Assembly: GCA_002325825.1 (NCBI GenBank)
Contig: DCSW01000034.1
Coordinates: 1 to 21,114, forward strand
DNA from: Collimonas sp. UBA1456
GTDB taxonomy: Bacteria > Pseudomonadota > Gammaproteobacteria > Burkholderiales > Burkholderiaceae_D
Direction of reading: 5' to 3'
Length of the DNA: 21,114 nucleotides
Of this stretch, positions 1-8,496 are shown one piece after another; position 1 is the first letter of the stretch, and each line of letters begins with the position of its first letter. The position numbers and the translations under genes are program-made. The notes below the pieces were generated by a model. The model did not search any database. It was not told where the DNA came from and saw only the letters and a program-made list of their open reading frames with translations.

Positions 1-298
1 CAATCTCTTTGAAATACTAGATTGGACCGTGCATATCTACACACATCTATTTACAGGACCTGGAATGAAAATCACGAACGCCCGAACATGGCGCTCGGCG
101 CCCCCCCCGAAGCAGAAATTGGCCCTTGCGACTTAGCCTCTACTTTTAACTTTGCTTAAAAATGGAGGGGGGAGAACTATCTTGAATCCTCAAATGAAAG
201 CAACTCATTGCCGACCGTATTAGGCCATTTCTGATACCAAACAACGATTTTGCAATTCTCACTTTCTCTACTTATACGAAGGGGGATGCTACACAGAG

Positions 299-851
299 AT
301 GCTTGCTTCAGCGAAGCTGGGTGCGCCAATAGATCCGGCAAAGCGCAACGATGTTCCGAAACTGGCACTTGCAAAATTTGACCAATGCATAGCTCTCCAG
401 CTGGCGAGGAGTGCCTTTCGCGCGGCACATAGAGGTACGACCGGTGAAATTGCGAAATTCAGATGTGCTGGCCAGCATCAAGCCCATCTCGTCGCTTGTT
501 CAGAATTCCAAGGAACGCAACAAAATTGTATTAATTGTATTGGACATGCTTGATAATTCCTCTGTCTCAATTTTCTATACTGACAGAGACTTATCAGTAG
601 TACGAAAAATCGAACTTGCCAAAGAAATGAAACTGGGCGATGAAAACCAATTACTAGGTGATTTTTTTGGAGCACGGTTCTACATCATCGGTGCAGGCAT
701 TCTTGCCGACGGGGCTAAACAGAAAAAAGTTATCGAGATCCGAAAACGATGCAGGCATTGACATTTTTCTGAAATATATATATATCTTGAAAAATTCAAC
801 GCACAGCTCATCGAGTTCGGGCAGCCGGTGCCATCGAATTCGTTACGTTAA
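299..851 (+). pseudogene. Decayed protein of unknown family
   Basis: Three consecutive reading frames each look like real protein and join into one plausible product. The first (about 299-440) contains NDVPKLALAKFDQCIALQLA. The second (about 435-735) contains SDVLASIKPISSLVQNS, KIVLIVLDMLDNSS and FFGARFYIIGAGILADGAKQ. The third (about 733-851) contains YRDPKTMQAL and, after another shift, EKFNAQLIEFGQPVP, ending at TAA 849-851. The breaks sit at an A6 run near 723-728 and at a TA repeat near 773-785, both slippage-prone. The hydrophobic strand followed by LDML and the later GAGI stretch are vaguely like an alpha/beta (vWA-like) fold, but I cannot name the family. The 5' end is uncertain: no good start is visible upstream of 299, and 1-298 shows nothing coding. 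The function is unknown. The call that it is broken is more secure than any identity. Confidence 0.5.
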
Positions 852-1386
852 GTAAGTAATATTGGATATCGGGCCATCCCGGAAGAAACGTAATATGTGC
901 ATGCTATGGCATGACGGACACACGCTGGCATCAACCCAATGACCAACCTAGTCGCACAGAAAAATCGGCCCTACTGCTGCGTGAATCGCTTTCTTAGCTA
1001 AAAAGTTCAACGCAAGCTACTTAATGGTTGCTCCAGATGGTAGGGCTTGAAAATTCACGTACCAGTGTGGCTCGATTCTGCGCCAGACTGCCACGAATAA
1101 ACAAGGCTCGGCGTTGGCTAAATACTTTTTGCGCTTACTTTTACGCTTCTGTTTGCTAATTTCAACTACGGGATTAACGATAAGCAAATCGACCGGGCGG
1201 CAACGGGAAAGCCACACTTATGTCATGCTTTTTTTGCTATCACCTCGGGATTTGGTAAGATCTTAGAATACTACAACACAAAACATCACTTTTTACGAAA
1301 CTATTGCCCTATAAGTCGCCCCATATGCCAATCCGCCGGTGCATCCTTGCCGCCATGTTGCGACCGCCCATTAAACTCGCTGCTTT
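852..1386. other. Intergenic stretch upstream of minC
   Basis: No recognisable gene is seen in this 535-base stretch. A minus-strand open frame at 1017-1217 has a basic patch (KQKRKSKRKK), but I cannot relate it to any family. The part just before minC (about 1250-1386) is AT-rich and should hold the minC promoter. TAGAAT at 1264-1269 resembles a -10 box, but no -35 sits at the right distance, so I do not call it. Confidence 0.4.
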
Positions 1387-2130
1387 ATGCTAAAAAACAA
1401 ATCTCACAAGCCAATTGAAATAAAAATTACAACTGTGGTGGCAGTTTCGGCCATCTTGCATGATGCAGTCCCGATGAACTTGGAAGCAGCGCTGCAGGCA
1501 ATGACCGGCGGCGCTGCTGACTTCTTTGAAAATGAATTCGCCGTCATCGATGTCAGCGGATTACCTCCCGACCACGCCCGCATTGATTGGCCGCAACTGG
1601 TCGGGTTGCTCAAGAAATATCAATTGAACGCCGTCGCGGTGCGCAACGCGTCAGCCGAAATGAAAGCCGACATCATCGCCAGCGGACTGAGCATCGACAA
1701 CGTCAGTACCACACGCCAGGAACCACCGACAGCGGTATCAACGCCAGCCTCCGCGCCGGCCTCAATTACGCAGCGCGTTTCCAACGTTACCATGATCGTC
1801 GACACGCCGATACGTGCGGGGCAACGCATTTATGCCCGCGACGCCGATCTGGTGATCACCACAACTGTTAATAATGGCGCCGAAATCATCGCCGACGGCA
1901 GTATTCACGTCTATGCGCCGTTGCGTGGACGGGCATTGGCCGGTGCCAACGGCGACACCTCGGCACGCATCTTTGCTGCCAGCATGGAAGCAGAACTCGT
2001 ATCGATTGCGGGCATTTACCGAACTTTTGAAAACGGCTTGCCACTGGAGCAGAGGGGGCAACCTGCACAAATTCGCTTAAACGGCGACCGGATTGACGTA
2101 ATACCACTCAATTCTGCATCCCGCAATTAA
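1387..2130 (+). CDS. minC: Septum site-determining protein MinC
   Basis: MinC inhibits FtsZ polymerisation and, recruited to the membrane by MinD, keeps the Z ring away from the poles. The product has 247 residues, near the usual length for beta- and gammaproteobacterial MinC. The N-terminal FtsZ-inhibiting domain covers about residues 8-108. An Ala/Pro/Thr-rich linker lies at about 110-128. The C-terminal beta-helical domain that binds MinD covers about 132-240 and carries the family pattern PIRAGQRIYARDADLV, HVYAPLRGRALAG and a SIAGIY stretch. Start ATG 1387 is chosen because KPIEIK begins the N-terminal domain; no strong ribosome site precedes it. minD follows after 189 bases and minE after that, the standard order. 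No lesion is seen. Confidence 0.95.
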   Translation: MLKNKSHKPIEIKITTVVAVSAILHDAVPMNLEAALQAMTGGAADFFENEFAVIDVSGLPPDHARIDWPQLVGLLKKYQLNAVAVRNASAEMKADIIASGLSIDNVSTTRQEPPTAVSTPASAPASITQRVSNVTMIVDTPIRAGQRIYARDADLVITTTVNNGAEIIADGSIHVYAPLRGRALAGANGDTSARIFAASMEAELVSIAGIYRTFENGLPLEQRGQPAQIRLNGDRIDVIPLNSASRN

Positions 2131-2319
2131 TTGCTTCTGGGATCGCATAAGTTTTTTCACGGAGCTGCCGTCACAATGAAATACTGTTTTGCAGCGGCTC
2201 TTTACAATTTAACCATTTTATTTAGTCAAGTGGGGACAGAACCACACGGCTAGTGTCATTCGCTGAACCTCGGTGGCACTTAAATTCTGTTCCGCAATGT
2301 ATAACCTTAGGAGCTTTTC

Positions 2320-3135
2320 GTGGCAAAAATCATCGTTGTTACGTCCGGCAAAGGCGGAGTTGGCAAAACCACCTCCAGCGCAAGCTTTGCATCGGGTTTG
2401 GCCATGCGCGGCCACAAGACTGCTGTACTCGACTTCGATGTCGGTCTGCGTAACCTGGATTTGATCATGGGCTGCGAACGTCGCGTGGTGTACGATCTGA
2501 TCAACGTCGTCAACAAGGAAGCTACGCTGACCCAAGCGCTGATCAAGGACAAACATTGCGACAACCTGTTCATCCTGCCGGCATCGCAAACCCGCGACAA
2601 GGATGCGTTGACCGAAGACAGCGTGGAAGCGGTTCTCAACGACCTGATTAAGATGGATTTTGAATTCATCATCTGCGATTCGCCGGCTGGGATCGAGCGC
2701 GGTGCGGTTATGGCACTGACTTTTGCCGATGAGGCAATCGTCGTAACCAACCCGGAAGTCTCATCGGTACGCGACTCCGACCGCATCCTCGGCATCATCC
2801 AGGCCAAGTCGCGTCGCGCCCAAAATGGCGGCGAACCGGTCAAAGAGCACTTGCTGATTACCCGCTACTCGCCGAAACGCGTCGAAGCCGGTGAAATGCT
2901 GTCGTATACCGATGTTCAGGACATCCTACGCATTCCGCTGATCGGTATCATTCCAGAATCGGAATCGGTCTTGCACGCCTCTAATCAAGGCAATCCGGCA
3001 ATCCACATCAAGGGCAGCGATGTTGCTCTGGCCTACGAAGATGTCGTCTCGCGCTTCCTCGGCGAAGACGTCACGCTGCGCTTCACTTCCTATGAGAAAC
3101 AGGGTTTCCTGCACCGCATCTTTGGAGGGAAATAA
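2320..3135 (+). CDS. minD: Septum site-determining ATPase MinD
   Basis: MinD is the membrane-cycling ATPase of the Min oscillator. The ATP-bound dimer binds the inner membrane and recruits MinC, and MinE stimulates hydrolysis and release. The 271 residues start with the deviant Walker A motif GKGGVGKTT (residues 10-18, signature Lys11, Lys16). LDFDVGLRNLDLIMGCE follows as the switch I region, and FIICDSPAGIERGA is the Walker B/switch II region. The C-terminus FLHRIFGGK is the basic amphipathic membrane-targeting helix, so the protein is complete. The start is GTG at 2320, six bases after a clear AGGAG (2309-2313), giving MAKIIVVTSGKGG as in the family. minE begins one base after the stop. No frameshift or missing key residue. 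Confidence 0.97.
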   Translation: MAKIIVVTSGKGGVGKTTSSASFASGLAMRGHKTAVLDFDVGLRNLDLIMGCERRVVYDLINVVNKEATLTQALIKDKHCDNLFILPASQTRDKDALTEDSVEAVLNDLIKMDFEFIICDSPAGIERGAVMALTFADEAIVVTNPEVSSVRDSDRILGIIQAKSRRAQNGGEPVKEHLLITRYSPKRVEAGEMLSYTDVQDILRIPLIGIIPESESVLHASNQGNPAIHIKGSDVALAYEDVVSRFLGEDVTLRFTSYEKQGFLHRIFGGK

Positions 3136-3136
3136 C

Positions 3137-3388
3137 ATGGCATTGCTCTCGTTCTTATTCAACAATAAGCCGAAGACGGCGTCGGCCGCCAAGGAGAGAT
3201 TGCAGATCATCATCGCCCGTGAACGCAACGGACGTAGCGACCACGATTTCCTGCCGACGCTGCACAAGGAACTGATCGAGGTGATCTCAAAGTACACCAA
3301 GGTGAATACCGATGACATCAAGATTTCCCTGGACCGCCAGGGAAATCTTGATGTGCTGGACGTCAACGTAGTATTGCCAGACACTTAA
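3137..3388 (+). CDS. minE: Cell division topological specificity factor MinE
   Basis: MinE stimulates the MinD ATPase and sets the pole-to-pole oscillation. The product has 83 residues, a normal length. The N-terminus MALLSFLFNNKPKTA is the membrane-binding helix. ASAAKERLQIIIARERNGR is the anti-MinCD region that contacts MinD. The C-terminal topological-specificity domain holds the dimer strand IKISLDRQGNLDVLDVNVVL. The ATG at 3137 has a strong GGAGGGA site (3124-3130) and lies one base after the minD stop, so the two are probably translationally coupled. An upstream in-frame start (3020), inside minD, is rejected. Odd feature: the codons for the C-terminal domain form a perfect 18-bp inverted repeat (3315-3354), described separately, yet the protein reads as normal. 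Confidence 0.96.
   Translation: MALLSFLFNNKPKTASAAKERLQIIIARERNGRSDHDFLPTLHKELIEVISKYTKVNTDDIKISLDRQGNLDVLDVNVVLPDT
3315..3354. repeat. Perfect 18-bp inverted repeat, 4-base loop, inside minE
   Basis: Arms 3315-3332 and 3337-3354 are exact reverse complements around the loop ACCG. It lies fully within the minE coding sequence, in frame, over residues of the C-terminal domain. There is no T run after it, so it is not a typical terminator. It could form a very stable hairpin in DNA or mRNA 34 bases before the minE stop. Confidence 0.95.
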
Positions 3389-3833
3389 ATCAGATAAAAG
3401 CCCTACGCCGAGCTGGCCCAACCTATGTGATTGTGCTGGAGACAACCGCAGTATTGCAACGCAAAGGATGCGCCAGATCGATATACCAGCACGTTTACGG
3501 TTGAACCGACACCAATGTGCGACCCTGAATCGGGGTTTGCAATTGTTTTTCACTGAAAAGTGGCGTTTTACAAATCCCCCTCATACACTATATGACAACG
3601 GATTCAGCGCACGACAAGCCAAGCCCGCGGTAAAGCATTACTCAGACTGCTGTAATTCGACATCCAACAACTATCGCTTATTATTTTTTTATTTTTTTCG
3701 AAAATCCGAAACCGCTAGAGAAAGAATATTTTCGGCAATGTAGCAATAAGATTACTATACTCCTGCAGTCGCTACAATTTCGATGTTCTCCCCGTGCGCG
3801 GTCGCCACCTAACATATGTAAAATATATAAAAC
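3389..3833. other. Intergenic stretch after minE
   Basis: I see no recognisable gene here. The region becomes AT-rich toward its right end, with a T-rich run at about 3680-3700 (T7-A-T6) and TATACT near 3756-3761, followed by the start of a decayed response regulator. A plausible reading is gene-free DNA plus the old promoter region of the signalling locus. No terminator hairpin is visible directly after minE. Confidence 0.4.
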
Positions 3834-4522
3834 ATGAGAATTGCTGTCCTTGATGACGATCCGGGTCAAACTAATCTAGTTTGTCAGGCGCTAACATCCA
3901 TTGGGCATACCTACCATCCATTTCAAAGTGGGACAGAGATACTTAACCAGTTGCGTCGAAAGAGCTACGATATGCCGGTTCTCGACCGACAAGTCCCCGA
4001 TCTGAACGGACTTGAAGTATTCCGCTAGGTCAGATACAAATTTGCTAGAACTATCCTCGTATGATGTATCACCAGCTGCTCAAGTGAAGACGACATCGTT
4101 GAGGGCTTGTTGACTGGCGCCGACAACTACATGATCAAACCGATCCGTCACACCGAACTGGTGGCGCGAGTGCAAGCCCTTTTGAAGCGCGCCTATCCGA
4201 TCCAGAATTTGAGGAAACAAATCGTCTTTAACAACTATTTGTTTGAGACTCGTTCCGGGCGCTTGATACCGACCGGCAAGACGATTGAGATAACGCAGAA
4301 GGAATTCGAACCAGCATTGTTGTTTTTAGCAACCCGAGACACCAGCTCTCGCGGGCCTAAATTCTCGAGGCGGCATGGTTGCGTGACGTCGACATTCCAT
4401 CCCGCACCATGGACACATGTGTATCACGACTACGGGGTAAGTTACAATTTCTGCCAGAAAATGGCTACCAACTCGCTCCTGTCTATAGCGATGGTTATCG
4501 ATTAGAACAACTCACGGGGTGA
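3834..4522 (+). pseudogene. Decayed OmpR-family response regulator
   Basis: The intact protein would be a two-component response regulator: receiver domain plus winged-helix DNA-binding domain. The receiver begins MRIAVLDDDPGQTNLV (acidic pocket Asp7-Asp9), with the phospho-acceptor Asp at residue 51 (VLDRQVPDLNGLEVF). Two in-frame stops follow (TAG 4026-4028, TGA 4062-4064). The same frame then resumes with SSEDDIVEGLLTGADNYMIK, the end of the receiver including the conserved Lys, and continues into the output domain (TIEITQKEFE). Near 4345-4360 the frame shifts, and the recognition-helix region continues in another frame (LRDVDIPSRTMDTCVSRLRG, then ENGYQLAPVYSDGYRLEQL) to TGA 4520-4522. It has at least three independent lesions, so it is not functional. 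It heads a run with a FecR-like protein and a CHASE2 kinase, its probable former partners. Confidence 0.88.
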
Positions 4523-4557
4523 ATCGCCTCTTTGTTATATTGGTAAAGTAAACGGAT

Positions 4558-5690
4558 ATGCGTAGCATATTCAATAAAATAGGTTTTCTATTGTTTTTAT
4601 TCCCGGGGCCGGCGCAGTTGTTGGCTGTCTGCACCCGCACTCAACGCCGGCTCACTGCAGGTCGGCGCAGACACCATCACTTATCGGGCGCGGCTTGGCG
4701 ATACGCTGAACGTCGTTGCCGAACTGGGGGGCAATTGGCAAAACTCAACAACATCCAGAATGACCGGACGATTTTAGCCGTGCTCGGGTCTCGGCCATGT
4801 CCAACACAGTTCGCGCCACAGTGGGCGATGGCCGCGAGATTGACATCAGCATCGGTATCACGCTGATGGAAAGCACCATCATCAATACCGGTAGCAACAG
4901 CTTCTCGATGCTGATCCTGCCTGGTCAGAGTCGCATATCGCCGTGCCATAGAATAGCCCCAGATCAAACTAACGAAGTTGCGTACCGTGCGCTATACCAA
5001 TAGTCCGCACACTGAAATCATGCTGTCGCTCGGGGCAACAAGCCGGTAACGCTAATCCGCCTCGTACAAGGCAACGTCACCAGCGTTAAGGCCATGGCCA
5101 TACTGCCGGTCCTGATCTCTATAGCTATCCGGAATGTCAAGACCTATACACCTGCAGATCGCCAACGACGCCTCTTTTTATGACCTAGTGATTGACGAGC
5201 CGGCACTGACGGCGACGCAATTGACTGCCGACAAACTAGCGCTAGGTAATTATTTCTGGCGCGTAGCGACCATTGTCGAATAAGCCGATGGTAGCGATCA
5301 GGGACATTTACGACGATCCGCAAAGCTTCGTCCTCCTGCCAACAGTGCAATTGTCCAAGATTGCCGATGTAGTCAACGGCAACTTGTTTTGCAAGATGGC
5401 CTACCAAACCCCAGAAAAAATTCGTGGTTGAGATTGGCTGCGATGCCAGTTTTTCGTTATTTTTGTTGACGCAGGAGGCATCGACATCAAAAATCATCGT
5501 GCCACGTCCCGCCCACCGATACTTATTTCATCCGCATCAAGGCGATCGATCCCAATGGCTATGTTGGGGGTCGTTCTCGACTGCGAAAAAAGTGTACATG
5601 GGCAGCCGCTGGATCAGCAGCGATGATTCGCCGCTAGGCAATATCGGCGGCAGTACTCCGGTAAAATATTGAAGAAAATACACCGATGTG
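4558..5690 (+). pseudogene. Decayed LysM/FecR-domain periplasmic protein
   Basis: Fragments in several frames line up as one secreted protein. A signal peptide starts at ATG 4558 (IFNKIGFLLFLFPGPAQ). A frame change follows, then a LysM-like segment (GADTITYRARLGDTLNVVAE, then LAKLNNIQNDRTI in the next frame, about 4653-4775). Next comes a FecR-type domain near 4800-4930 (SNTVRATVGDGREIDISIG, INTGSNSFSMLILPGQSRIS) and a broken VRYTNSPHTEIML stretch at about 4990. Fibronectin-like repeats follow (LHLQIANDASFYDLVIDEP, ALGNYFWRVATIVE then stop; later YFIRIKAIDPNGYVGG). Many frameshifts and stops separate the pieces and the large FecR core is mostly lost. Such proteins occur next to CHASE2 kinases, and the neighbours fit. 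The original length and exact 3' end are uncertain. Confidence 0.75.
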
Positions 5691-5719
5691 CGCACGCTTA
5701 AATTCACCATGATCAGGCA

Positions 5720-6953
5720 AGTGTCATTTCAGTCCTGAAGCGAGTCGTATTTTGTCAATGGCTGGCGATCACTATGCTGATGGTGGCATGGGGTACATGG
5801 ATGGTCTTGGCAGCCAAGACAGAGCCTTTTCTAATCAGTTCATGCGCGCCGACTCGTGACCGACACGCGACGATATCATTATCGTCGCCATTGACGATTA
5901 CAGTATCAGCAAACTCGGGCGCTGGCCATGGGAGCGCTGGCTGCATGCCAAGCTGCTGAACCGGGTCATACGTGCCGATCCGTTGACTATTGGCCTCGAC
6001 GTCATTCTGGCGGAAGCCGATCAAGACAAATCCCCCAGTCAACACGCCAATGACCGCGCACTCACCAGAGCGCTTGCCGCCAAAAAGCTGGCCGTGCTGC
6101 CGATGGTCGTTGCCAACATCGGCCCCGGCCTCAAGGCCTTGTTGCCAGACTCTTAACTTTCTCAATGCGGCACGCGGCATCGGTCATATCCATTTGGAAC
6201 CCGATTCGGACGGCGTAGTACGTAGCGTGTTAACCACACGTTCAGTTGGTGGGACCTGATCGACCTTGAACACGTATCGACACTCACTAGCGGCACCTCG
6301 GTGCAGGACCAACAGGGGGGCGACATACTGGTCAAGAGCGGCCCCTGCGATCCGGCGCACCAAGTGCTGACCGGCTTTCTCACGACTGGAGCAGGCAGCG
6401 CGCAAGATACTCGGGCTGGCCTACAACTTCGTGCAACTGGCATGTACTAAATCGGCCGAATAACGTTTGGAAGAAGTCGATTTCCAGGATGTGCTGTACG
6501 GCGCGGCGCTATCGATGAAATGTGGAGCCTAGCCCACAACCAGAAGAGCGAACTGATCATCGACATTGAGGATAGGGAATTTCTGCCAGATGTCGCTCAG
6601 CTCGCTGATGGCCCGGGCGCTGTTCAATCTGATTTCCAATTCGATCGCCTATAACCCGCATCATATGCACTCTGCCCCTGAAATACGTGCAAATTGCTGC
6701 ACACAGGTGGTGTGCAAAATTGTCGACCCCGGCTTGGGCATCGTGCTGCACGACCAGATCAGACTTTATGTATCTTCAGGTACATAAAGTCTGAAGGCTA
6801 GGGCTGGTACACTTTTAATGCGTCATTCATGGTCAGTTCGAATGCGCTGTCCGGTACATTAATCAGCAGCATTTATAATGCGATATTTCGCTGGCAAGCG
6901 AGAACGGCGAGGGCAACACCTTCATCATGACACTACTGGCGCTCATTATTTAA
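5720..6953 (+). pseudogene. Decayed CHASE2-domain sensor histidine kinase
   Basis: The ancestral protein would be a membrane sensor kinase with an extracytoplasmic CHASE2 domain. An N-terminal membrane segment is visible (WLAITMLMVAWGTWMVLAA, about 5760-5815). After a frameshift the CHASE2 domain reads from 5869 (DIIIVAIDDYSISKLGRWPW, then ADPLTIGLDVILAEADQDKS) to a stop at 6154-6156. It continues in another frame (ARGIGHIHLEPDSDGVVRS). Most of the middle, including the phospho-acceptor His region, is not recognisable. The ATPase domain survives in pieces: N box ALFNLISNSIAYN (about 6617-6655), G1 box DPGLGI (6725-6742), a G2-like LGLVHF (about 6797-6815) and the C-terminal ISLASENGEGNTF to TAA 6951-6953. 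A perfect hairpin (6759-6794) sits exactly between the G1 and G2 pieces. It is clearly non-functional and was probably the partner of the regulator at 3834. Confidence 0.85.
6759..6794. repeat. Perfect 14-bp inverted repeat in decayed kinase gene
   Basis: Arms 6759-6772 and 6781-6794 are exact reverse complements with an 8-base loop. It lies between the G1 and G2 boxes of the decayed kinase. The reading frame before it (LHDQIRLY) differs from the one after it (LGLVHF). No T tract follows, so a terminator role is not supported. The right arm looks like an inverted copy inserted into coding DNA. Confidence 0.92.
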
Positions 6954-6985
6954 GATTCGCGATGATGGCCTTTGCAAGACAGGAA

Positions 6986-7013
6986 TTTCACTAGACACGA
7001 CTAAGAGTATAAT
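6986..7013 (+). promoter_or_regulatory. Possible hemA promoter
   Basis: TATAAT at 7008-7013 is a perfect -10 hexamer, 51 bases before the hemA ATG and directly after the decayed kinase gene. The best -35 at a 16-base spacing is TTTCAC (6986-6991), which is weak. The position fits a hemA promoter, but it rests on the -10 alone. Confidence 0.4.
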
Positions 7014-7064
7014 CACTGGTTAACAACAACTTCCCCTCCCAACGACTACCATTACCGCTCCCAC

Positions 7065-8366
7065 ATGCACATGCTGACCGTCGGAATCAACCACACTACC
7101 GCGCCTGTTTCATTGCGCGAAAAGGTGGCATTCCCGGCCGACCAGATTGGCCAGGCGGTGATGGCCGCGCGCGCCTGGTTCAGCGGTGGCAATGCCATCA
7201 ACATGGCAGATGAAGTGGCGGTCCTGTCGACCTGCAATCGCACCGAGCTGTACGCAGCAGGTGATTTACAAAATAGCTTAGGCGGGGCAATTGATGCTGC
7301 AATCGATTCAACAGCGCACTTTCTGGCCCATTATCACCAGCTTTCTTACTCCGACTTGCGTCCGCACCTGTACACATTACCGCAAGACAATGCCGTCCGC
7401 CATGCGTTCCACGTTGCTTCGGGACTCGATTCGATGGTGCTTGGCGAAGCGCAGATTCTTGGCCAGATGAAAGATGCCGTACGTCACGCGGAAGCCGCGG
7501 GTGGACTCGGCACCTATCTGCATCAGTTATTCCAGCGCACGTTCGCGGTCGCCAAGGAAGTACGCAGCACCACCGAAATCGGCGCTCACAGCGTCTCAAT
7601 GGCGGCTGCCGCAGTGCGCATGTCGGAACGGATTTTCGATGCGGTCGCCGGCCAGCACGTGCTGTTTATCGGTGCCGGTGAAATGATCGAATTGTGCGCC
7701 ACCCATTTTGCCGCGCAAAACCCGAAATCCCTGACTGTCGCCAACCGTACTCTAGAACGCGCAAAACTGCTGTCGCATCGTTTCAACGGTCAAGCCATCC
7801 GTCTGGCAGATCTGCCGATCGAACTCGGAAACTACGATATCATCGTCTCCAGCACCGCGTCGAGCTTGCCGATCATCGGCCTCGGCATGGTAGAGCGCGC
7901 CGTCAAGGCACGTCGGCACAAACCGATGTTCATGCTAGATCTAGCGGTGCCACGCGATATCGAGAGCGAAATCGGTCGCCTTGACGATATTTTTCTGTAC
8001 ACCGTTGACGATCTTGGTGCGGTGGTACAGACCGGTATGGAAAACCGCCAGGCCGCTGTGGCGCACGCCAAAGCCATCATCGAAGCCCGCGTACATTCAT
8101 TCATGCACTGGGTCGACAACCGGGTGGTAGTGCCGGTGATCCAAAATCTGCGGGAATCCAGCGAGGCAATGCGGCGCATGGAACTGGAGCGCGCGCGCAA
8201 GATGCTGGCCAAGGGCAAAGATATCGAAGTTGTACTGGAAGCACTATCCAAAGGATTGACCGCCAAATTTATGCATGGCCCGCAACAGGCACTGCATAAC
8301 GCTCACGGCGACGAACGTGCGCGCTTGGCGACCCTGTTGCCGCAACTGTTACGCACCAAGCGTTAG
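7065..8366 (+). CDS. hemA: Glutamyl-tRNA reductase HemA
   Basis: HemA reduces glutamyl-tRNA(Glu) with NADPH to glutamate-1-semialdehyde, the first committed step of C5-pathway tetrapyrrole (heme) synthesis in the cytoplasm. The 433 residues match family length. The N-terminal catalytic domain has VGINHTTAPVSLREKVAF and the nucleophile Cys57 in LSTCNRTELY. SGLDSMVLGEAQILGQMK follows. The NADPH-binding domain has VLFIGAGEM at about residues 199-207. The C-terminal dimerisation helices run from about 330 to the end. Start ATG 7065 gives MHMLTVGINHTTAP; ATG 7071 is an alternative, and neither has a strong ribosome site. prfA follows 130 bases later, as is common in proteobacteria. The gene is fully intact although decayed DNA lies immediately upstream. 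Confidence 0.97.
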   Translation: MHMLTVGINHTTAPVSLREKVAFPADQIGQAVMAARAWFSGGNAINMADEVAVLSTCNRTELYAAGDLQNSLGGAIDAAIDSTAHFLAHYHQLSYSDLRPHLYTLPQDNAVRHAFHVASGLDSMVLGEAQILGQMKDAVRHAEAAGGLGTYLHQLFQRTFAVAKEVRSTTEIGAHSVSMAAAAVRMSERIFDAVAGQHVLFIGAGEMIELCATHFAAQNPKSLTVANRTLERAKLLSHRFNGQAIRLADLPIELGNYDIIVSSTASSLPIIGLGMVERAVKARRHKPMFMLDLAVPRDIESEIGRLDDIFLYTVDDLGAVVQTGMENRQAAVAHAKAIIEARVHSFMHWVDNRVVVPVIQNLRESSEAMRRMELERARKMLAKGKDIEVVLEALSKGLTAKFMHGPQQALHNAHGDERARLATLLPQLLRTKR

Positions 8367-8496
8367 TAGCGCGCCTGCGCAATTCCTCCAATTTGCGCGC
8401 ATGGCCTCGATATGTCGTTGCGCCCTGCGCACCATGCAGCGCTGTTGCCAACGCCTTGATTCTGCCCTCACCCTTTTCTTCTGATTGACAGACGCA

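Noticed and set aside
1017..1217. Minus-strand open frame of 66 codons with a Lys/Arg-rich patch
   Set aside because: It matches no family I know and has no clear ribosome site or partner fragment nearby. It may be chance or a very old remnant.
2307..2843. Long minus-strand open frame opposite minD
   Set aside because: It is the antisense shadow of minD, with no family resemblance; GC-rich codon usage makes such shadows common.
8376..8398. Imperfect inverted repeat between hemA and prfA (TGCGCAATT / AATTTGCGC)
   Set aside because: The stem needs a bulge, is short and has no T run, so it is not supported as a terminator.
8485..8496. TTG start for prfA four codons upstream
   Set aside because: The ATG at 8497 gives exactly 360 residues and puts the GGQ glutamine at position 235, as in E. 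coli RF1.
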